Source of the DNA: Spinellus fusiger | Lineage: Eukaryota; Mucoromycota; Mucoromycetes; Mucorales; Phycomycetaceae | Reading direction: 5' to 3' | NCBI GenBank assembly: GCA_025094145.1 | Contig: JALLLS010000093.1 | Location: forward strand, 1 to 64,000 | Length of the DNA stretch: 64,000 bases | Shown: positions 24,870 to 35,147 of the stretch, piece after piece | How the letters are laid out: each line of letters starts with the position of its first letter | Numbering within the stretch: the first letter of the stretch is position 1 | The notes under the pieces: model-generated | Database searches by the model: none | The model's input: the letters and a program-made list of their open reading frames with translations, nothing else | What the model was told of the DNA's origin: nothing | Position numbers and translations under genes: made by a program

Positions 24870-26550
24870 GTATCTGCATACTATAGTGTTGATCATAGTA
24901 CTATAGCCATTGCCGTTCTAGGAATGTTTTCTTATGGAAATAGAACCCACACACTAAAAAGCCTAATATTTTATTATAGAAAAATGGATAAAAACAGAAT
25001 TATGCCCTGGACAGTATAGAAGACTACTTGTTACTGACTTGAGACCCTTAAATTACCTAATAACAATACAATGAGTGTCTTGTGGGTTGTAATGGTATCA
25101 AGCCCAGATAAAGACACTGCTTACCTTTTTATTACTGGAACAGCCTTTGGAACAGCCTTTGGAATAGCCTTTGGAACAGCCTACAACTTCCTCCTTGTGT
25201 TTTAATTTGTTAATAATAGTACATTACCTTGCTCAGCTGTATTCATCTTGACAGGTGATTAGATAAGTTATTGGCCTCTCAAAACATGTCATGCACTCCT
25301 CTCTATTCTGGTGCATTACACCCTAGCCTTTACTCATAAGATTCACAAGTCAAACAATGCACACTCTTATCTCATTTGAGATACCGTTCAGTGTCTTTCT
25401 CTACCATCCACCTCAAGAAGAGTAAAATACCCACCTGTAGCATCTGAAGAAAGAGACATTCAAAACAAACACTCTATTGAAAAACACACAAGGCTACACA
25501 CAACATCCAAGATCAACAATAAGTCTAAAATTAGTGTTGCTCCTTCTTTACTATGAATAGTTCCATAGCTGAGCATTCCAAGTATTTATTGTAGAAACAG
25601 TGGCATGAGATAATAAGAACCCAACCAATCAGTTTCATTGCTATTGTTCACAGACCTCTCCTGGTCATCACCACAGTCTTCTTGTGTAGAAGAGAAGAGG
25701 AGTGATGGCGGAGAGAATATCACTGAAACTGAAAAAGTGCTCAGAGAGACATCTCTTTAGACATGAATGAGAATAAGCTGGGGTGTATCAGAGAAGAATC
25801 AGACGATGCAATCCTCCATCGGACTGTTCTACTAGTCCCAAGTGAATCTACAAAGAAAGACATCTATTAGTAGCACCTGTTGATGATGGAACAAAGAGAA
25901 CAGAATAATTTAGACAATTCATCTGAGAACATTGACTGCACACTAAAAGACACACCTCTGTGGCATTGTCTTTTTCTTTTTTTTTCTTTGGAAGGAGGGT
26001 CTCTCTACACACATAGTTCAGGGTGGACACTAGCAGATACTAGACGAAAGCTATCTTTATTATTTTATTATCTTATCTTATTATTTTATTATTTTATTAT
26101 TTTATTATTTTATTATCTTATTATTTTATTATTTTATTATTTTATCTTATTATCTTATTATCTTATTATCTTATTATTATTCACTGTTATAACAGAGATG
26201 CATCTGCTTCAACCATGCCATGGGATTTGCAATCAATACATTTTCAACAGTGTCATACTCCCTTACTATAAGTTCATAGAGCATCTATTTTGCCAAGAGG
26301 GGGTTGACTGACTGAGTTGTAATGGTGGGTTAGTTCTCGTTCTTTCTCTTTCATCTTTGCAACTGAACACTGTAGAGTTGGCTATAACAACGTCAGTTAT
26401 TATGGCTAGAATTATGGCTAGAATGGGTAAATAAAGGTTGGAATAGTCTATTTACACGGTAGAAATGGGGATTTCCAAACACATTAGCCCATCAGAGCAA
26501 TGCTACAGTCTAATGATCCGTTTATTTCCTTCTCTATCGTAAACATCTTT
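24870..26550 (+). mobile_element. Degenerate copy of the CACACCAGG element family
   Basis: 24890-25255 aligns by eye with the module of the three better elements: the order CCGTTCTAGG, CAGTATAGAAGACTAC, CCTAATAACAATAC, AAGCCCAGATAAAGACACTGCTTACC, and TGTTAATAATAGTACATTACC is the same. 25320-25370 and 26460-26515 match parts of the 37-38 kb element (CACTCATAAAACCCACAAG and AACACATTAGCC). The inverted ends were not found, so limits are approximate. Confidence 0.6.
26055..26180. repeat. (TTATT/TTATC)n microsatellite
   Basis: About 125 bp of five-base units TTATT and TTATC, inside the degenerate element copy. Confidence 0.9.
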
Positions 26551-26946
26551 AAATGTTCCTTTTTTTCCACATCTTCCGTACCTTTTTCTTCATCATTGTT
26601 CAGTCTTGCCAAGGTACCTTGCCAAGGTAAATCGTTCACTCGATAAAACAAATCATAGTCCGCCAATGAGTACAGGCGTAGGTGAGTTGGTCAAGACACT
26701 AACTCACACACTATAACGGTAGGAATTAGAACTGCCATGTCACACCAGAGCAGCACCTGTTCTTCTGATAGGCTTTATTTAACATTTCTTGTTGGGCCGA
26801 AAAGTTTACCCATGCTTACGTGGCATTATGATAACAGTAAGAAACCCCGCAAAATAAGAAAGAATAATGTGATGGCCAACTGTCAAATCAAGTAGTTTCT
26901 GTTCTCCGGATTTCTCGCTGTAAGGTAGGACAGCGATCAGTGCTTG

Positions 26947-26955
26947 TATTTATAA
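26947..26955 (+). promoter_or_regulatory. TATA-like box upstream of the P450
   Basis: TATTTATAA stands 102 bp before the P450 start codon, a plausible distance for a TATA element with a short leader. Confidence 0.4.
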
Positions 26956-27056
26956 CCACTGAGTATTTCCTTTATAACCCACATTGTTCACCACATCATT
27001 CCAGCACACACTCTTCATTGAATCGCTATAACCCACAGCCCAACTACCTCACACTG

Positions 27057-28736
27057 ATGGATTTCAATACATTAATATTAAGCAAAGGAGAACAATGGGA
27101 GAAGCTGCTGTCTGTCACAGAAGCCTATGTCAATAACACCGTGCTTAAACCTCTCGGCATCAGTGCTTCTATCAGACAAATGGCTATAGGTCTTGGTATA
27201 GCAAGCAGTGTTGGCTATATCATCTCGGAATACATAATCAACCGTCTTTACTTGCATCCTGTCAACAGAGTCCCTGGACCTCATGTTGGCTGGTTTCCTT
27301 TTTCTGGCAATATGATTGAAATTATCCGAGAGGAGTCTGGTATTCCACACGCACGCTGGGCTAAAAAATATGGTGGAATCGTAGGCTACCATGGCCCTTG
27401 GAATACACCTCGTTACCTTGTCACTGATCCAGACATTCTCAAACACGTCTTAACAACCCACGAACCAGACTATATCAAATCACCACAGACTGCTGCTTTT
27501 ATTCGAAGAATCCTTGGCAATGGACTCTTAGTGGCAGAGGGAGAGGCGCATCGAATGCAAAGAAAGATGATGAATCCTGCCTTTAACATTGGTTACATCC
27601 GCCATATGGTGCCACTGATCGCCATCCCTGGTATTCATCTGCGCAACAGATGGTTAGAAGCTCTCGAAGGAAAAGAAAGCATGGAGACCAATGTATCCCA
27701 TGAACTCAGTCTTGCTACCCTTGATGTTATTGGCGTTGCTGGTTTTGGTGAAGAGTTTGAAGCAACAAGAATGGCCGACACCCCACAAAGCAACAAACTG
27801 GGAGATGCTTACCTGGAACTCTTCTCATTTGATCTCTCACTCGCGCGTTCCTTGAGTTTGTTCTTCCCTCTCCTCCGTCATGTGCCCACAGAAGTAAAGA
27901 AAAAAACAGATCGCAATCTTGTCGTCCTGAACAGTGAAAGCAAAGCCTTGGTAGAACGCTGTATTGATCGCAACAACCAAAGTGGATCCAAAGAAAGAGA
28001 CATTCTATCTGTTATGGTCAAGGAGGCAAATAAGAACGGATTTGAATTGTCTGTTCGCAATTTACAAGATCAATGCCTTACCTTTTTGGCAGCAGGTCAT
28101 GAAACAACAAGTGTCAGTCTTAGCTGGTGTTTATGGTTACTTGCAATCCATCCTGAAATCCAGACAGCATTAAGAGAAGAAGTCAAACCTCTTTTGAAAG
28201 ACATGGACATGCACCATCCAATGTTCAGTAGTGCAGACAAGAGTAGAGATTTTGCTGAGACAAATGAAGCCAATGTCCCCTCCTATGATGCTATCAACAG
28301 CCTGAACCTACTTAACAATGTCTGTAAAGAAGTCATGCGATTGATTCCTCCTGTTCCTACGACTTCACGCATTTCCACCAAAGATTCAGTTCTAGGTGGC
28401 CATTTTGTACCCAAAGGAAGTGGTATCTTTGTCAGTATTTACTCTCTTCACCGCTCCAAGGCTATCTGGGGAGAGGATGTTGAAGAGTTTAGACCTTCTC
28501 GATGGAATGAGGAACCAGCCAACCGTGTAACTCCTTATGAATACATGCCTTTCCTTGCAGGAGGTCGACAGTGCATTGGATATCGATTCGCCTTGATAGA
28601 AATGAAGCTACTCTTGGCAATTATTATCAACACATTCGAGTTCTCAGAAACACCCAATTTTAAGATTACTAAGAAGCAAAGCCTCACCCTCCGTCCTAAT
28701 CCTTACATGTCTCTTATCATCCAAAAGGTCAAATAA
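27057..28736 (+). CDS. Cytochrome P450 monooxygenase, intronless
   Basis: 559 aa, one exon. An N-terminal membrane anchor is likely (IRQMAIGLGIASSVGYIISE), followed by the hinge VNRVPGPHVGWFPFSGN. Signature motifs are all present: I-helix AGHETTS for oxygen activation, ExxR in KEVMR, PERF-type segment FRPSRWNEE, and the heme loop FLAGGRQCIG with the Cys thiolate ligand. It should be an ER-bound monooxygenase fed by NADPH-P450 reductase. Substrate cannot be told; general similarity is to CYP3/CYP4-like fungal families and Mucoromycota have large lineage-specific families of this type. The Met at 27057 is chosen over the upstream in-frame GTG because translation there is unlikely. The absence of introns contrasts with almost all neighbours. 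Confidence 0.95.
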   Translation: MDFNTLILSKGEQWEKLLSVTEAYVNNTVLKPLGISASIRQMAIGLGIASSVGYIISEYIINRLYLHPVNRVPGPHVGWFPFSGNMIEIIREESGIPHARWAKKYGGIVGYHGPWNTPRYLVTDPDILKHVLTTHEPDYIKSPQTAAFIRRILGNGLLVAEGEAHRMQRKMMNPAFNIGYIRHMVPLIAIPGIHLRNRWLEALEGKESMETNVSHELSLATLDVIGVAGFGEEFEATRMADTPQSNKLGDAYLELFSFDLSLARSLSLFFPLLRHVPTEVKKKTDRNLVVLNSESKALVERCIDRNNQSGSKERDILSVMVKEANKNGFELSVRNLQDQCLTFLAAGHETTSVSLSWCLWLLAIHPEIQTALREEVKPLLKDMDMHHPMFSSADKSRDFAETNEANVPSYDAINSLNLLNNVCKEVMRLIPPVPTTSRISTKDSVLGGHFVPKGSGIFVSIYSLHRSKAIWGEDVEEFRPSRWNEEPANRVTPYEYMPFLAGGRQCIGYRFALIEMKLLLAIIINTFEFSETPNFKITKKQSLTLRPNPYMSLIIQKVK

Positions 28737-28764
28737 ACAGGAAATAGTGAATCGTACAAATACA

Positions 28765-28830
28765 TACATACATACATACACACATACACACACAAATAAA
28801 TAAATATATATATATACATACATACATGCA
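28765..28830. repeat. (ATAC)n/(AT)n microsatellite
   Basis: ATACATAC, CACA and TATATA runs just downstream of the P450 stop codon. Confidence 0.85.
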
Positions 28831-28966
28831 CAATCAAATAGATACATATTTTGTTTTGTTTTATTCTTAAAATAGAGTTAAAAAAGAAAGAAAGAAAGAA
28901 AGAAAGATGAATGGATAGGATAAAAGGTATGGTACAGCATGAATATAGGCTTCATAGATTAATAGA

Positions 28967-29843
28967 TTAGATTGCCTCACAGTAATGAGAAGATGCCCAT
29001 CCATAATGACCCTCTTTACTAACATAAAGCCACCCATCATCTAAGGCCTGCCAAACCTGGAGTGTATCTCCTTGTACAAGATCAAGCATTTCACGATTGT
29101 CTGCTGTGTAATCAGATATCACTACACATTGATATAATGGCTTGTTCTTGTAGTGTTCACTTAGGGTGGTGACTTGTGTGTTGCTTTTAGAGGGCAGTGA
29201 TGAACCTAAGAATTGACAGACAGACAGACAGACAGACAGACAGATGAGTCTATATTGAAATAGCTACCAGACTACTTACGATACGACCGAAGAGAAGAAT
29301 CGTGGATACTTGATCTATCTGAATGCACGGAAGCATTACTGCTCATGTCTTCAGTGCGTGTTGAGGAAAACTCGAAAATACTTGGTAATGCACCAGGTAC
29401 TCTTTCCCATGTGTCCTTGTTAATAGGAGCAATGTCATTTAATAGCAAATGTACATCTTCCATTGTGCTTTTATAACGAGCAATGATATCATCACAAGAA
29501 TCAGCTTCTTGTAATAACTTTCCCCACTCTCGACTGACTTGTTCATAAAAGCGTGTTTGGACCATGGCAAGATCACCCAATATTATATCAAAGTATCGCA
29601 TTGTCAATGTGAGGAACTTTGGTAATTCATCCACAAGCTGACCATTGATAGATACATAAGCATCAGCAGAAGCCTGAAGAGTTTTATCCACAGAGTCTCC
29701 TTTTGACTTGATATCACGAACACGGTCATAATCAAGTAGTTTCTGTGCACGCTTATGAATGACCTGACTTGGGTTCTCAAATACTTTAAGAAAAGCGTCG
29801 ATTTGAGCATAGACATGGCCTCGTACCATGACATCCTTAGTAA

Positions 29844-29897
<54 letters not shown>

Positions 29898-32795
29898 TTA
29901 TATAGGTATATAGGTATATATTAGTATAATTATTTTCTTTATTTATAAATATATATATAAAATCACCTACCAATTCCCTAGACATCACCATGGAAAACCT
30001 TGATACAAGTTCATTGAAGTATTTGATCTTCTCCATGCTTCTAACACGCACGCCTCCCCAAGAACTATAAATGTTCTCTAGACTACCTGCAAATGTATGC
30101 AGATGATCAAAATGATCTTTGACTTGGCGCACCCAGCCCTGAACATCTCGAGCCAATTGTCGTGAATATTCCTGTTGTGCTTCAAACCGAAGATAAAGAG
30201 CATCAAAAAAGACATCTTGAGTTGGTTCTGCAGCAAATCCTGCCACTTGACGGAATTTGTGTGCATTTCTAGTCAACTTTTTGTTGAAGCCATGCCTACA
30301 GTGTTGTTAGTAAGCCTTGATCCTTGACTCTCTTTGTCTTTTGTGTTATCTCTGTTCTTCATCGTATGTACTAGAATGACTTACACAACCTAGGCCAAGT
30401 GTGTTAGTTTGATATTATATATAGAATAGGATAGGATAGGATAGGATAGGATAGAATAAGATAGAATAGAACAGAACAGAACAGAACAGAACAGAATCAA
30501 ATATTATTCACACTTACATTAATGTCTGTCTTTTTCTTATCACCCACAATCTTTTCCACAATGTCTTTGCGTCGTTTGATTTCATTGATGTGGTCTGCTA
30601 CTTCTTGAATACCCTTCAACGCCATGGAAAGATTTCCGTGATCTGGATGAGACACAGGCGTTAACAAGAGTAATTCCTATTAACTTTAGTGCTTGTGGTT
30701 GACTTTTTTGACTTACTTTTAGCAAAAGAGGATATTTGAGTACACGTTGAACAGGTTTAATGAGAAGACTGCCAAGATCCCAACTTGCTGTTCTTCCTTC
30801 CATTTTTAGTCTACAGCTCTATTTCATTGGTCAATATTCCTCTCTTGTAAGTACATATAACTATCTATCTATCTATCTATCTATCAAGGAACCTACAGTA
30901 AAAAAGTCCTGAATGTGTGGCTTTACTTCAATCTCTTGTAGTCTTATCACAGCATCTTCATGTCGCTTACAATAATCGCAGTAGATCTCATCAATCGACG
31001 CCATCTTTTTGTTGTTGTTGGTTTCAATAAGAAAAAGAGCATGATAAAACATAGAAGAGAAATAAAGAGACAAAGATAGAGAGATAAAGACAATCAATCG
31101 GCTTGAGTAATAGGTCAACCTATGTCCATGCAAGATCAATTGTGCTTACCTTATCGTTAAATACTCTTCCAATCGACACCTTATCCAGTCCCAAAGGTGC
31201 TTCCATTGTTTGTTCTTCACTAGGACAACAGGCTTCTTGCAAGATCCCCACAAAAACAGACTCAAAGTCAAGAATAGCTAGTAGATTAGAAAACAAGGCT
31301 TTGGCATCCGTCTTATGGAACAGAGGAGGTCGTGCTTGATCGTAGTATATTTCTTTAAGGATCTTCATGTCTGATTGGTAGATCCGTTCTGTTTGAATGA
31401 GTTCCTCTACTACTTTTATCCGCTTATTTGTCTTGTGGGTGTCTTCTTCTTTCCCGGACAATTGGGGAGAGACAGGTAAGGATCCTTCATAAGAGGTATT
31501 GAAGGAGGAGGGTGTAAGACGGGTATGAACAGACCCTCTCCTAGATCCTTCTTTTGTATGATCTGTATGATCTGTATGATCTGTATGATCCGTTTGATCT
31601 GTATGACCCGTTTGATCTGTTTGGTCCGTATGATCTGTATGATCTGTATGAACCGTATGAACAGACCATGCTGGTAGGTTGGCTCCATAGATTTGTGATC
31701 TTCTTTGGGATGCTGTAGGAACTGAGGAGGCAGTAGAAATAGAATTTGTACTATTCCCTGTCCATGATCGGGCCACCAACGGAATATGAAGGGCAGTGCC
31801 AGTGGCCGTTACCAAAAGGGGCCCTGCTGCGGAGGCTACGGAGACAGAATTGGAGACAGAATTGGAGGCGGGTGTGGAGTTGGGGGTTGATATTGATTTG
31901 ATGGTTGGACCTGTGGAGTGCTTAGGAAGGGTATGTGCATATCCCAGGGGTAATTCGGGTGGCCTAATAAAAGCCGGACGTGTTGCAGGAGAACCTATGG
32001 GGGCAAGAGAGGAGGCGGGAGAAGAGGCAGGAGAGGAGACAGGAGAGGAATTTAGTACATGGGTGTGTGCATGGTGAGGCCCAGAGAGTGTGGGGCGTGC
32101 AAGAGACAGACTGGGCTGTTCTAAATGCTTGTTGAGTTCAGACATAAAGGATCCTGTACGTAGAGATACATTGGGTGCATCCTTATGTGATTCATAAGAG
32201 CGTCCTGTAAAAGTGTGTCTTTGCACGGGTGGAAGACTTTCTCTTTTACGCTTCACCTGATCACTCTGCATTAGTTTCCTTTTCTTTTTCCCTTGTTGGC
32301 AGCAGTGTGTTTCAATGTTACCTCTTCTGCCTTGGGTGGCGTTTGTTGGAACCTGGCACGAATATCTTTAAAAGCGAGTGTTGTCTGATCTATCTGACCT
32401 TCGTTACTGATAGGGACTAGCATTTGTGGGTTATGAGACAGACGCCTCTTTATGAACAGAGAGGGATCTTGGCTGACTTCATAAGAATGTCGAACTGTAG
32501 AGCGCAAAGACACTGGTTTCTCTGGGAGAAGTGGCTTCTTTGGTAGGGCGCCTGTTGCTGTTGCTGTTGCTGCAGTCGTTGCTGTAGTCGTTGCTATAGT
32601 CGTTGCTGTGCCCATCGATGGCAATGGCAATGATAATGGCTGTGCATCACTCTCAAAGACACGCGAGAGTCTATTCACCGATCCATCCTTGGTATGAGTG
32701 CCGGGTGAGGTGGTGAGATGGCGTCGAGGAGTATGATTGAGTGTCTCTGAGAATGCATCTGGGTTGTGACTTTGCTGAGTGGAAGGTGGATCCAT
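28967..32795 (-). CDS. RhoGEF with DH, BAR and SH3 domains (Tuba/dynamin-binding-protein-like)
   Basis: Nine exons (32795-32322, 32265-31150, 31004-30897, 30818-30717, 30676-30518, 30389-30385, 30295-29971, 29835-29280, 29205-28967) close at 1027 aa. After a long disordered N-terminus, the DH domain runs from RIKVVEELIQTERIYQSDM to WDLGSLLIKPVQRVLKYPLLLK and activates a Rho GTPase, probably Cdc42 by analogy. The BAR domain follows (FDALYLRFEAQQEYSRQLARD, YDRVRDIKSKGD, VQTRFYEQVSREWGKLL) and would sense membrane curvature. The C-terminal SH3 reads CVVISDYTADNREMLDLVQGD, then DDGWLYVSKEGHYGWASSHY. The order DH-BAR-SH3 is that of the C-terminal half of Tuba. The five-base exon is required to keep frame between DH and BAR. 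A CA/TA microsatellite lies in the intron at 29836-29970. Confidence 0.9.
29215..29244. repeat. (ACAG)n in RhoGEF intron
   Basis: About seven ACAG units directly adjoining the acceptor of the last exon (sense: CTGT units form the polypyrimidine tract). Confidence 0.85.
29846..29900. repeat. (CA)n(TA)n in RhoGEF intron
   Basis: About 16 CA then 9 TA dinucleotides inside the intron between the two BAR exons. The intron happens to be open in frame, so a naive reading retains it. Confidence 0.9.
30385..30389 (-). other. 5-nt micro-exon (GTTGT) of the RhoGEF
   Basis: Flanked by acceptor GGCCTAG and donor GTAAGTCATT. Joining it yields DINVVHGFNKKLTRN and moves phase 0 to phase 2; skipping it leads to a stop codon after nine codons. 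Confidence 0.75.
30430..30497. repeat. (GATAG)n/(ACAGA)n in RhoGEF intron
   Basis: Five-base units GATAG then ACAGA in the intron before the micro-exon. Confidence 0.85.
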
Positions 32796-32867
32796 AATGT
32801 AGCGCTGTAATGATAAGCACTTGCTGAAATAAGAGCACTTCTTGTTGCTGAGAGACGGAGTACGCTA
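32796..32867 (-). promoter_or_regulatory. Short gap between RhoGEF start and transposon end
   Basis: Only 72 bp separate the start codon from the element TIR, so the native promoter must be split from, displaced by, or partly supplied by the element. Confidence 0.5.
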
Positions 32868-34618
32868 CACACCAGGAGATTTTTCGGGTCTTTAAAAGTG
32901 CACAGTATTACCTGTTACGTAATAAATTTTTTGCCCTTTTATGTATTTGTGTTTAAAATCAAAGGTTTGCAAGTATCTAAATTTCTATTTCTTTTTATGG
33001 AATACGTCAATATCAAATTGTATTATCAATGTCAAATTGTATTATCAACGGAATATATTGTTGATGAATAAAATTGTTGATAGATACAATTGTTTATTAT
33101 AATAGTATAGCTAATAATATAGTATGGCTATAGCTACTGCTGTTCTAGGCGTATTCCTTCATAGCAATGGAATCCACAACCTAAAGGCCTTGTGCTTTAT
33201 CCTTGGAAGATAGATAACTATGCTCAGGAGTATACCCTAGAGACCATTGACAGTATAGAAGACCACCTAAGACTGACTTGAAAAGAGTCTTTACTTGCCT
33301 AATAATAATACGGTGAGTATCCTGTGGAATACAATGAGATCAGGCCCAGATGATGACACTACTTACCTTTTTATCTCAAGAATAGTCCTTGGTAGTGTCT
33401 ATCACCTTCTTCTATTGTTTCTCTTTGTTAATAATGGCACATTACCTTGCTCAGTTATGCTCATACTGAAGAGTACTTGATTGTTATACTGTGGGCTTAT
33501 AGTTAACACATGTTAAACATTAAATACAGTGATTGAGTTGCAATGTCAGGTTTACTTCTTCCTTTTATCCAACTTTATAGTGTTTAATTACACAATCCAT
33601 AGTCAATGCCAAGACAGACAGACAGTGAAAATATTCTTTTCAAATACATTATCCAACCAAAGAAATAATATAAATTCATTGTTCATGTATTTACTTATAT
33701 ATCCCAAAAATATTCTGTTGCTATGAGACAAGAGACACATAGGACCTCTTAAGGCTGGCTACTCACACAGAAGCTAACAGGAAACAGAAGGATATGAGGA
33801 AACAGAAACAAAACAAAGCAAAATAGAGAGAATAAAAAACAAAGGCAGGAAGAAGGGGTCAGTGCAAGGGTAATACGACACATACATAGAGAGTACATTA
33901 ATACATCTCGAGCTAATTATTTTTACTATCATTTTATTATTAAAAAGGGGTATTGGCACCTAAAAGGATTGGAGTACGATCCTACCAAGCTGCCTGTAAT
34001 TGCTTATGACACGGGAATAAAGGTAAAAGATGCTGCCAAATTTAAAGGTCATCGTGTTGGTTTGACGAGGGTTTTATATCAATCATTGAAAAAAGAGACA
34101 AAAGGGTGGAGATCTTCTTGTAGTTGATGTTGATGAGTCTAGAATATCGAGGCTAAGCATGATTGACCTCTCACCTAATATGAATAGCTCTTCTAACAGT
34201 TGTTCTGTCTTTTTTTTCTTTCTCAAGATCTGCCACACTTATAACACAAATAACCTCACTGAGGTATTTATTAATTTCAACAATATCCACGCTTGCCAAA
34301 GTTGTGGAATTGTTTGGAACAGAGATGTAAATGCATCAAAGAATATCTATACAATTTCAGAAGAGTGTTTAAAGGGTCACTACAGACCAGCTCCATTCTG
34401 TAGAAAAAATAGATATTTTCATTCATATTATATATCGCCACATCGAAAGTGGTTTCCTATGGGATTCAGATATTTACAGGTAAATCTACATAATCTTTAT
34501 TTGTTTAAAAACTAACATGAATACATAATTTATTTTTGCTCCTTTTCAAATAGATGTCATTTCTTAAACAATTGTAGTTCGACTATTTCTTTTTATATCC
34601 TAAAGACCTCCTGGTGTG
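32868..34618 (+). mobile_element. TIR element A (1.75 kb), TA-flanked, carries Fanzor/TnpB-like remnant
   Basis: Left end CACACCAGGAGATTTTTC and right end CTCCTGGTGTG are inverted; the outermost bases are flanked by TA on both sides (32866-32867 and 34619-34620). TA target sites are typical of the Tc1/mariner superfamily. The interior 33120-33730 is nearly identical to element B, and the right third carries the nuclease-like remnant. No transposase frame is visible, so it would be non-autonomous. Confidence 0.8.
33945..34515 (+). pseudogene. Decayed C-terminal part of a TnpB/Fanzor-like RNA-guided nuclease
   Basis: Read across frames the segment gives YDPTKLPVIAYDTGIKVKD, FKGHRVGLTRVLYQSLKK, then LLVVDVDESRISRL, then ICHTYNTNNL, IHACQSCGIVWNRDVNASKNI. 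This is the order seen at the end of TnpB/Fanzor proteins: the GxG segment, the RuvC-II-side VDE segment, a zinc ribbon (CxxC at 34294-34305) and the RuvC-III Asp in WNRDVNA (34315-34335). The frame breaks between the LYQSLKK and LLVVD segments, and a T-rich stretch (34150-34225) interrupts the zinc ribbon and might be an intron. The N-terminal RNA-binding part and RuvC-I are absent. Hence a non-functional remnant. Confidence 0.7.
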
Positions 34619-35147
34619 TAAGAAAGGGAATATGTACTTTCTGCCTATTTATTTTATTATTATTATCTCTATTGGGTAATAACTTTGTAATGACACTGGA
34701 CTATTTATAAAATAGGGTGAATTGAGAAGAGAGGTCCCTTATTGGCTGCTGATGCATATTTTGTGCTGCTTATTGCAAGAACAGGAGCTAGTCAATGAGG
34801 ACAGACAGTGTTTTACGACGACACTCAATACAGCAACTTCTATATTAGGAAAACTATGTTATAGTATCACTGTGGCCTAGTTTTTACTTTCTTCAGGTAC
34901 TCTTTTGTGAGTCAACAATAAAAAGACATATTTAGCATAAAGCATAGGGTTCTATTTTATTTCATTCATTAAGCATATAGATATATAAATAAAAGTATAT
35001 AGATATATAACAGGTTTTGATGTGTAGGGGAAAGAATTACAGCGCAGATAAAAGGCCTACACGTGTATTCGTTTTATAAATGACAATATTTAACAGTAGC
35101 AGTGTCAGTCAAGGAAATGTGGTAAAAGGAAAGCATAAAGATTAGTT

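Larger units (their letters stand above)
21604..27056. other. Spacer with simple repeats and a degenerate transposon copy
   Basis: 5.4 kb between eIF5A and the P450. It holds the eIF5A promoter at its left side, ATA-rich repeats at 22617-22792, T-rich tracts near 23655-23710, a worn copy of the CACACCAGG element near 24.9-26.5 kb, and the P450 promoter at its right side. Frames such as 22041-22361 (minus) and 23021-23209 (plus) have no recognisable motif or start context and are not called. Confidence 0.5.

Noticed and set aside
29836..29970. In-frame peptide VGDFIYIFINKEN to ITKD in the RhoGEF
   Set aside because: Clear GTAGGT donor and CTAAG acceptor plus CA/TA microsatellite show it is an intron that happens to be open.
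33295..33480. 61-codon frame identical in elements A and B
   Set aside because: Identity is explained by recent copying; the frame is broken in element C and has no recognisable domain.
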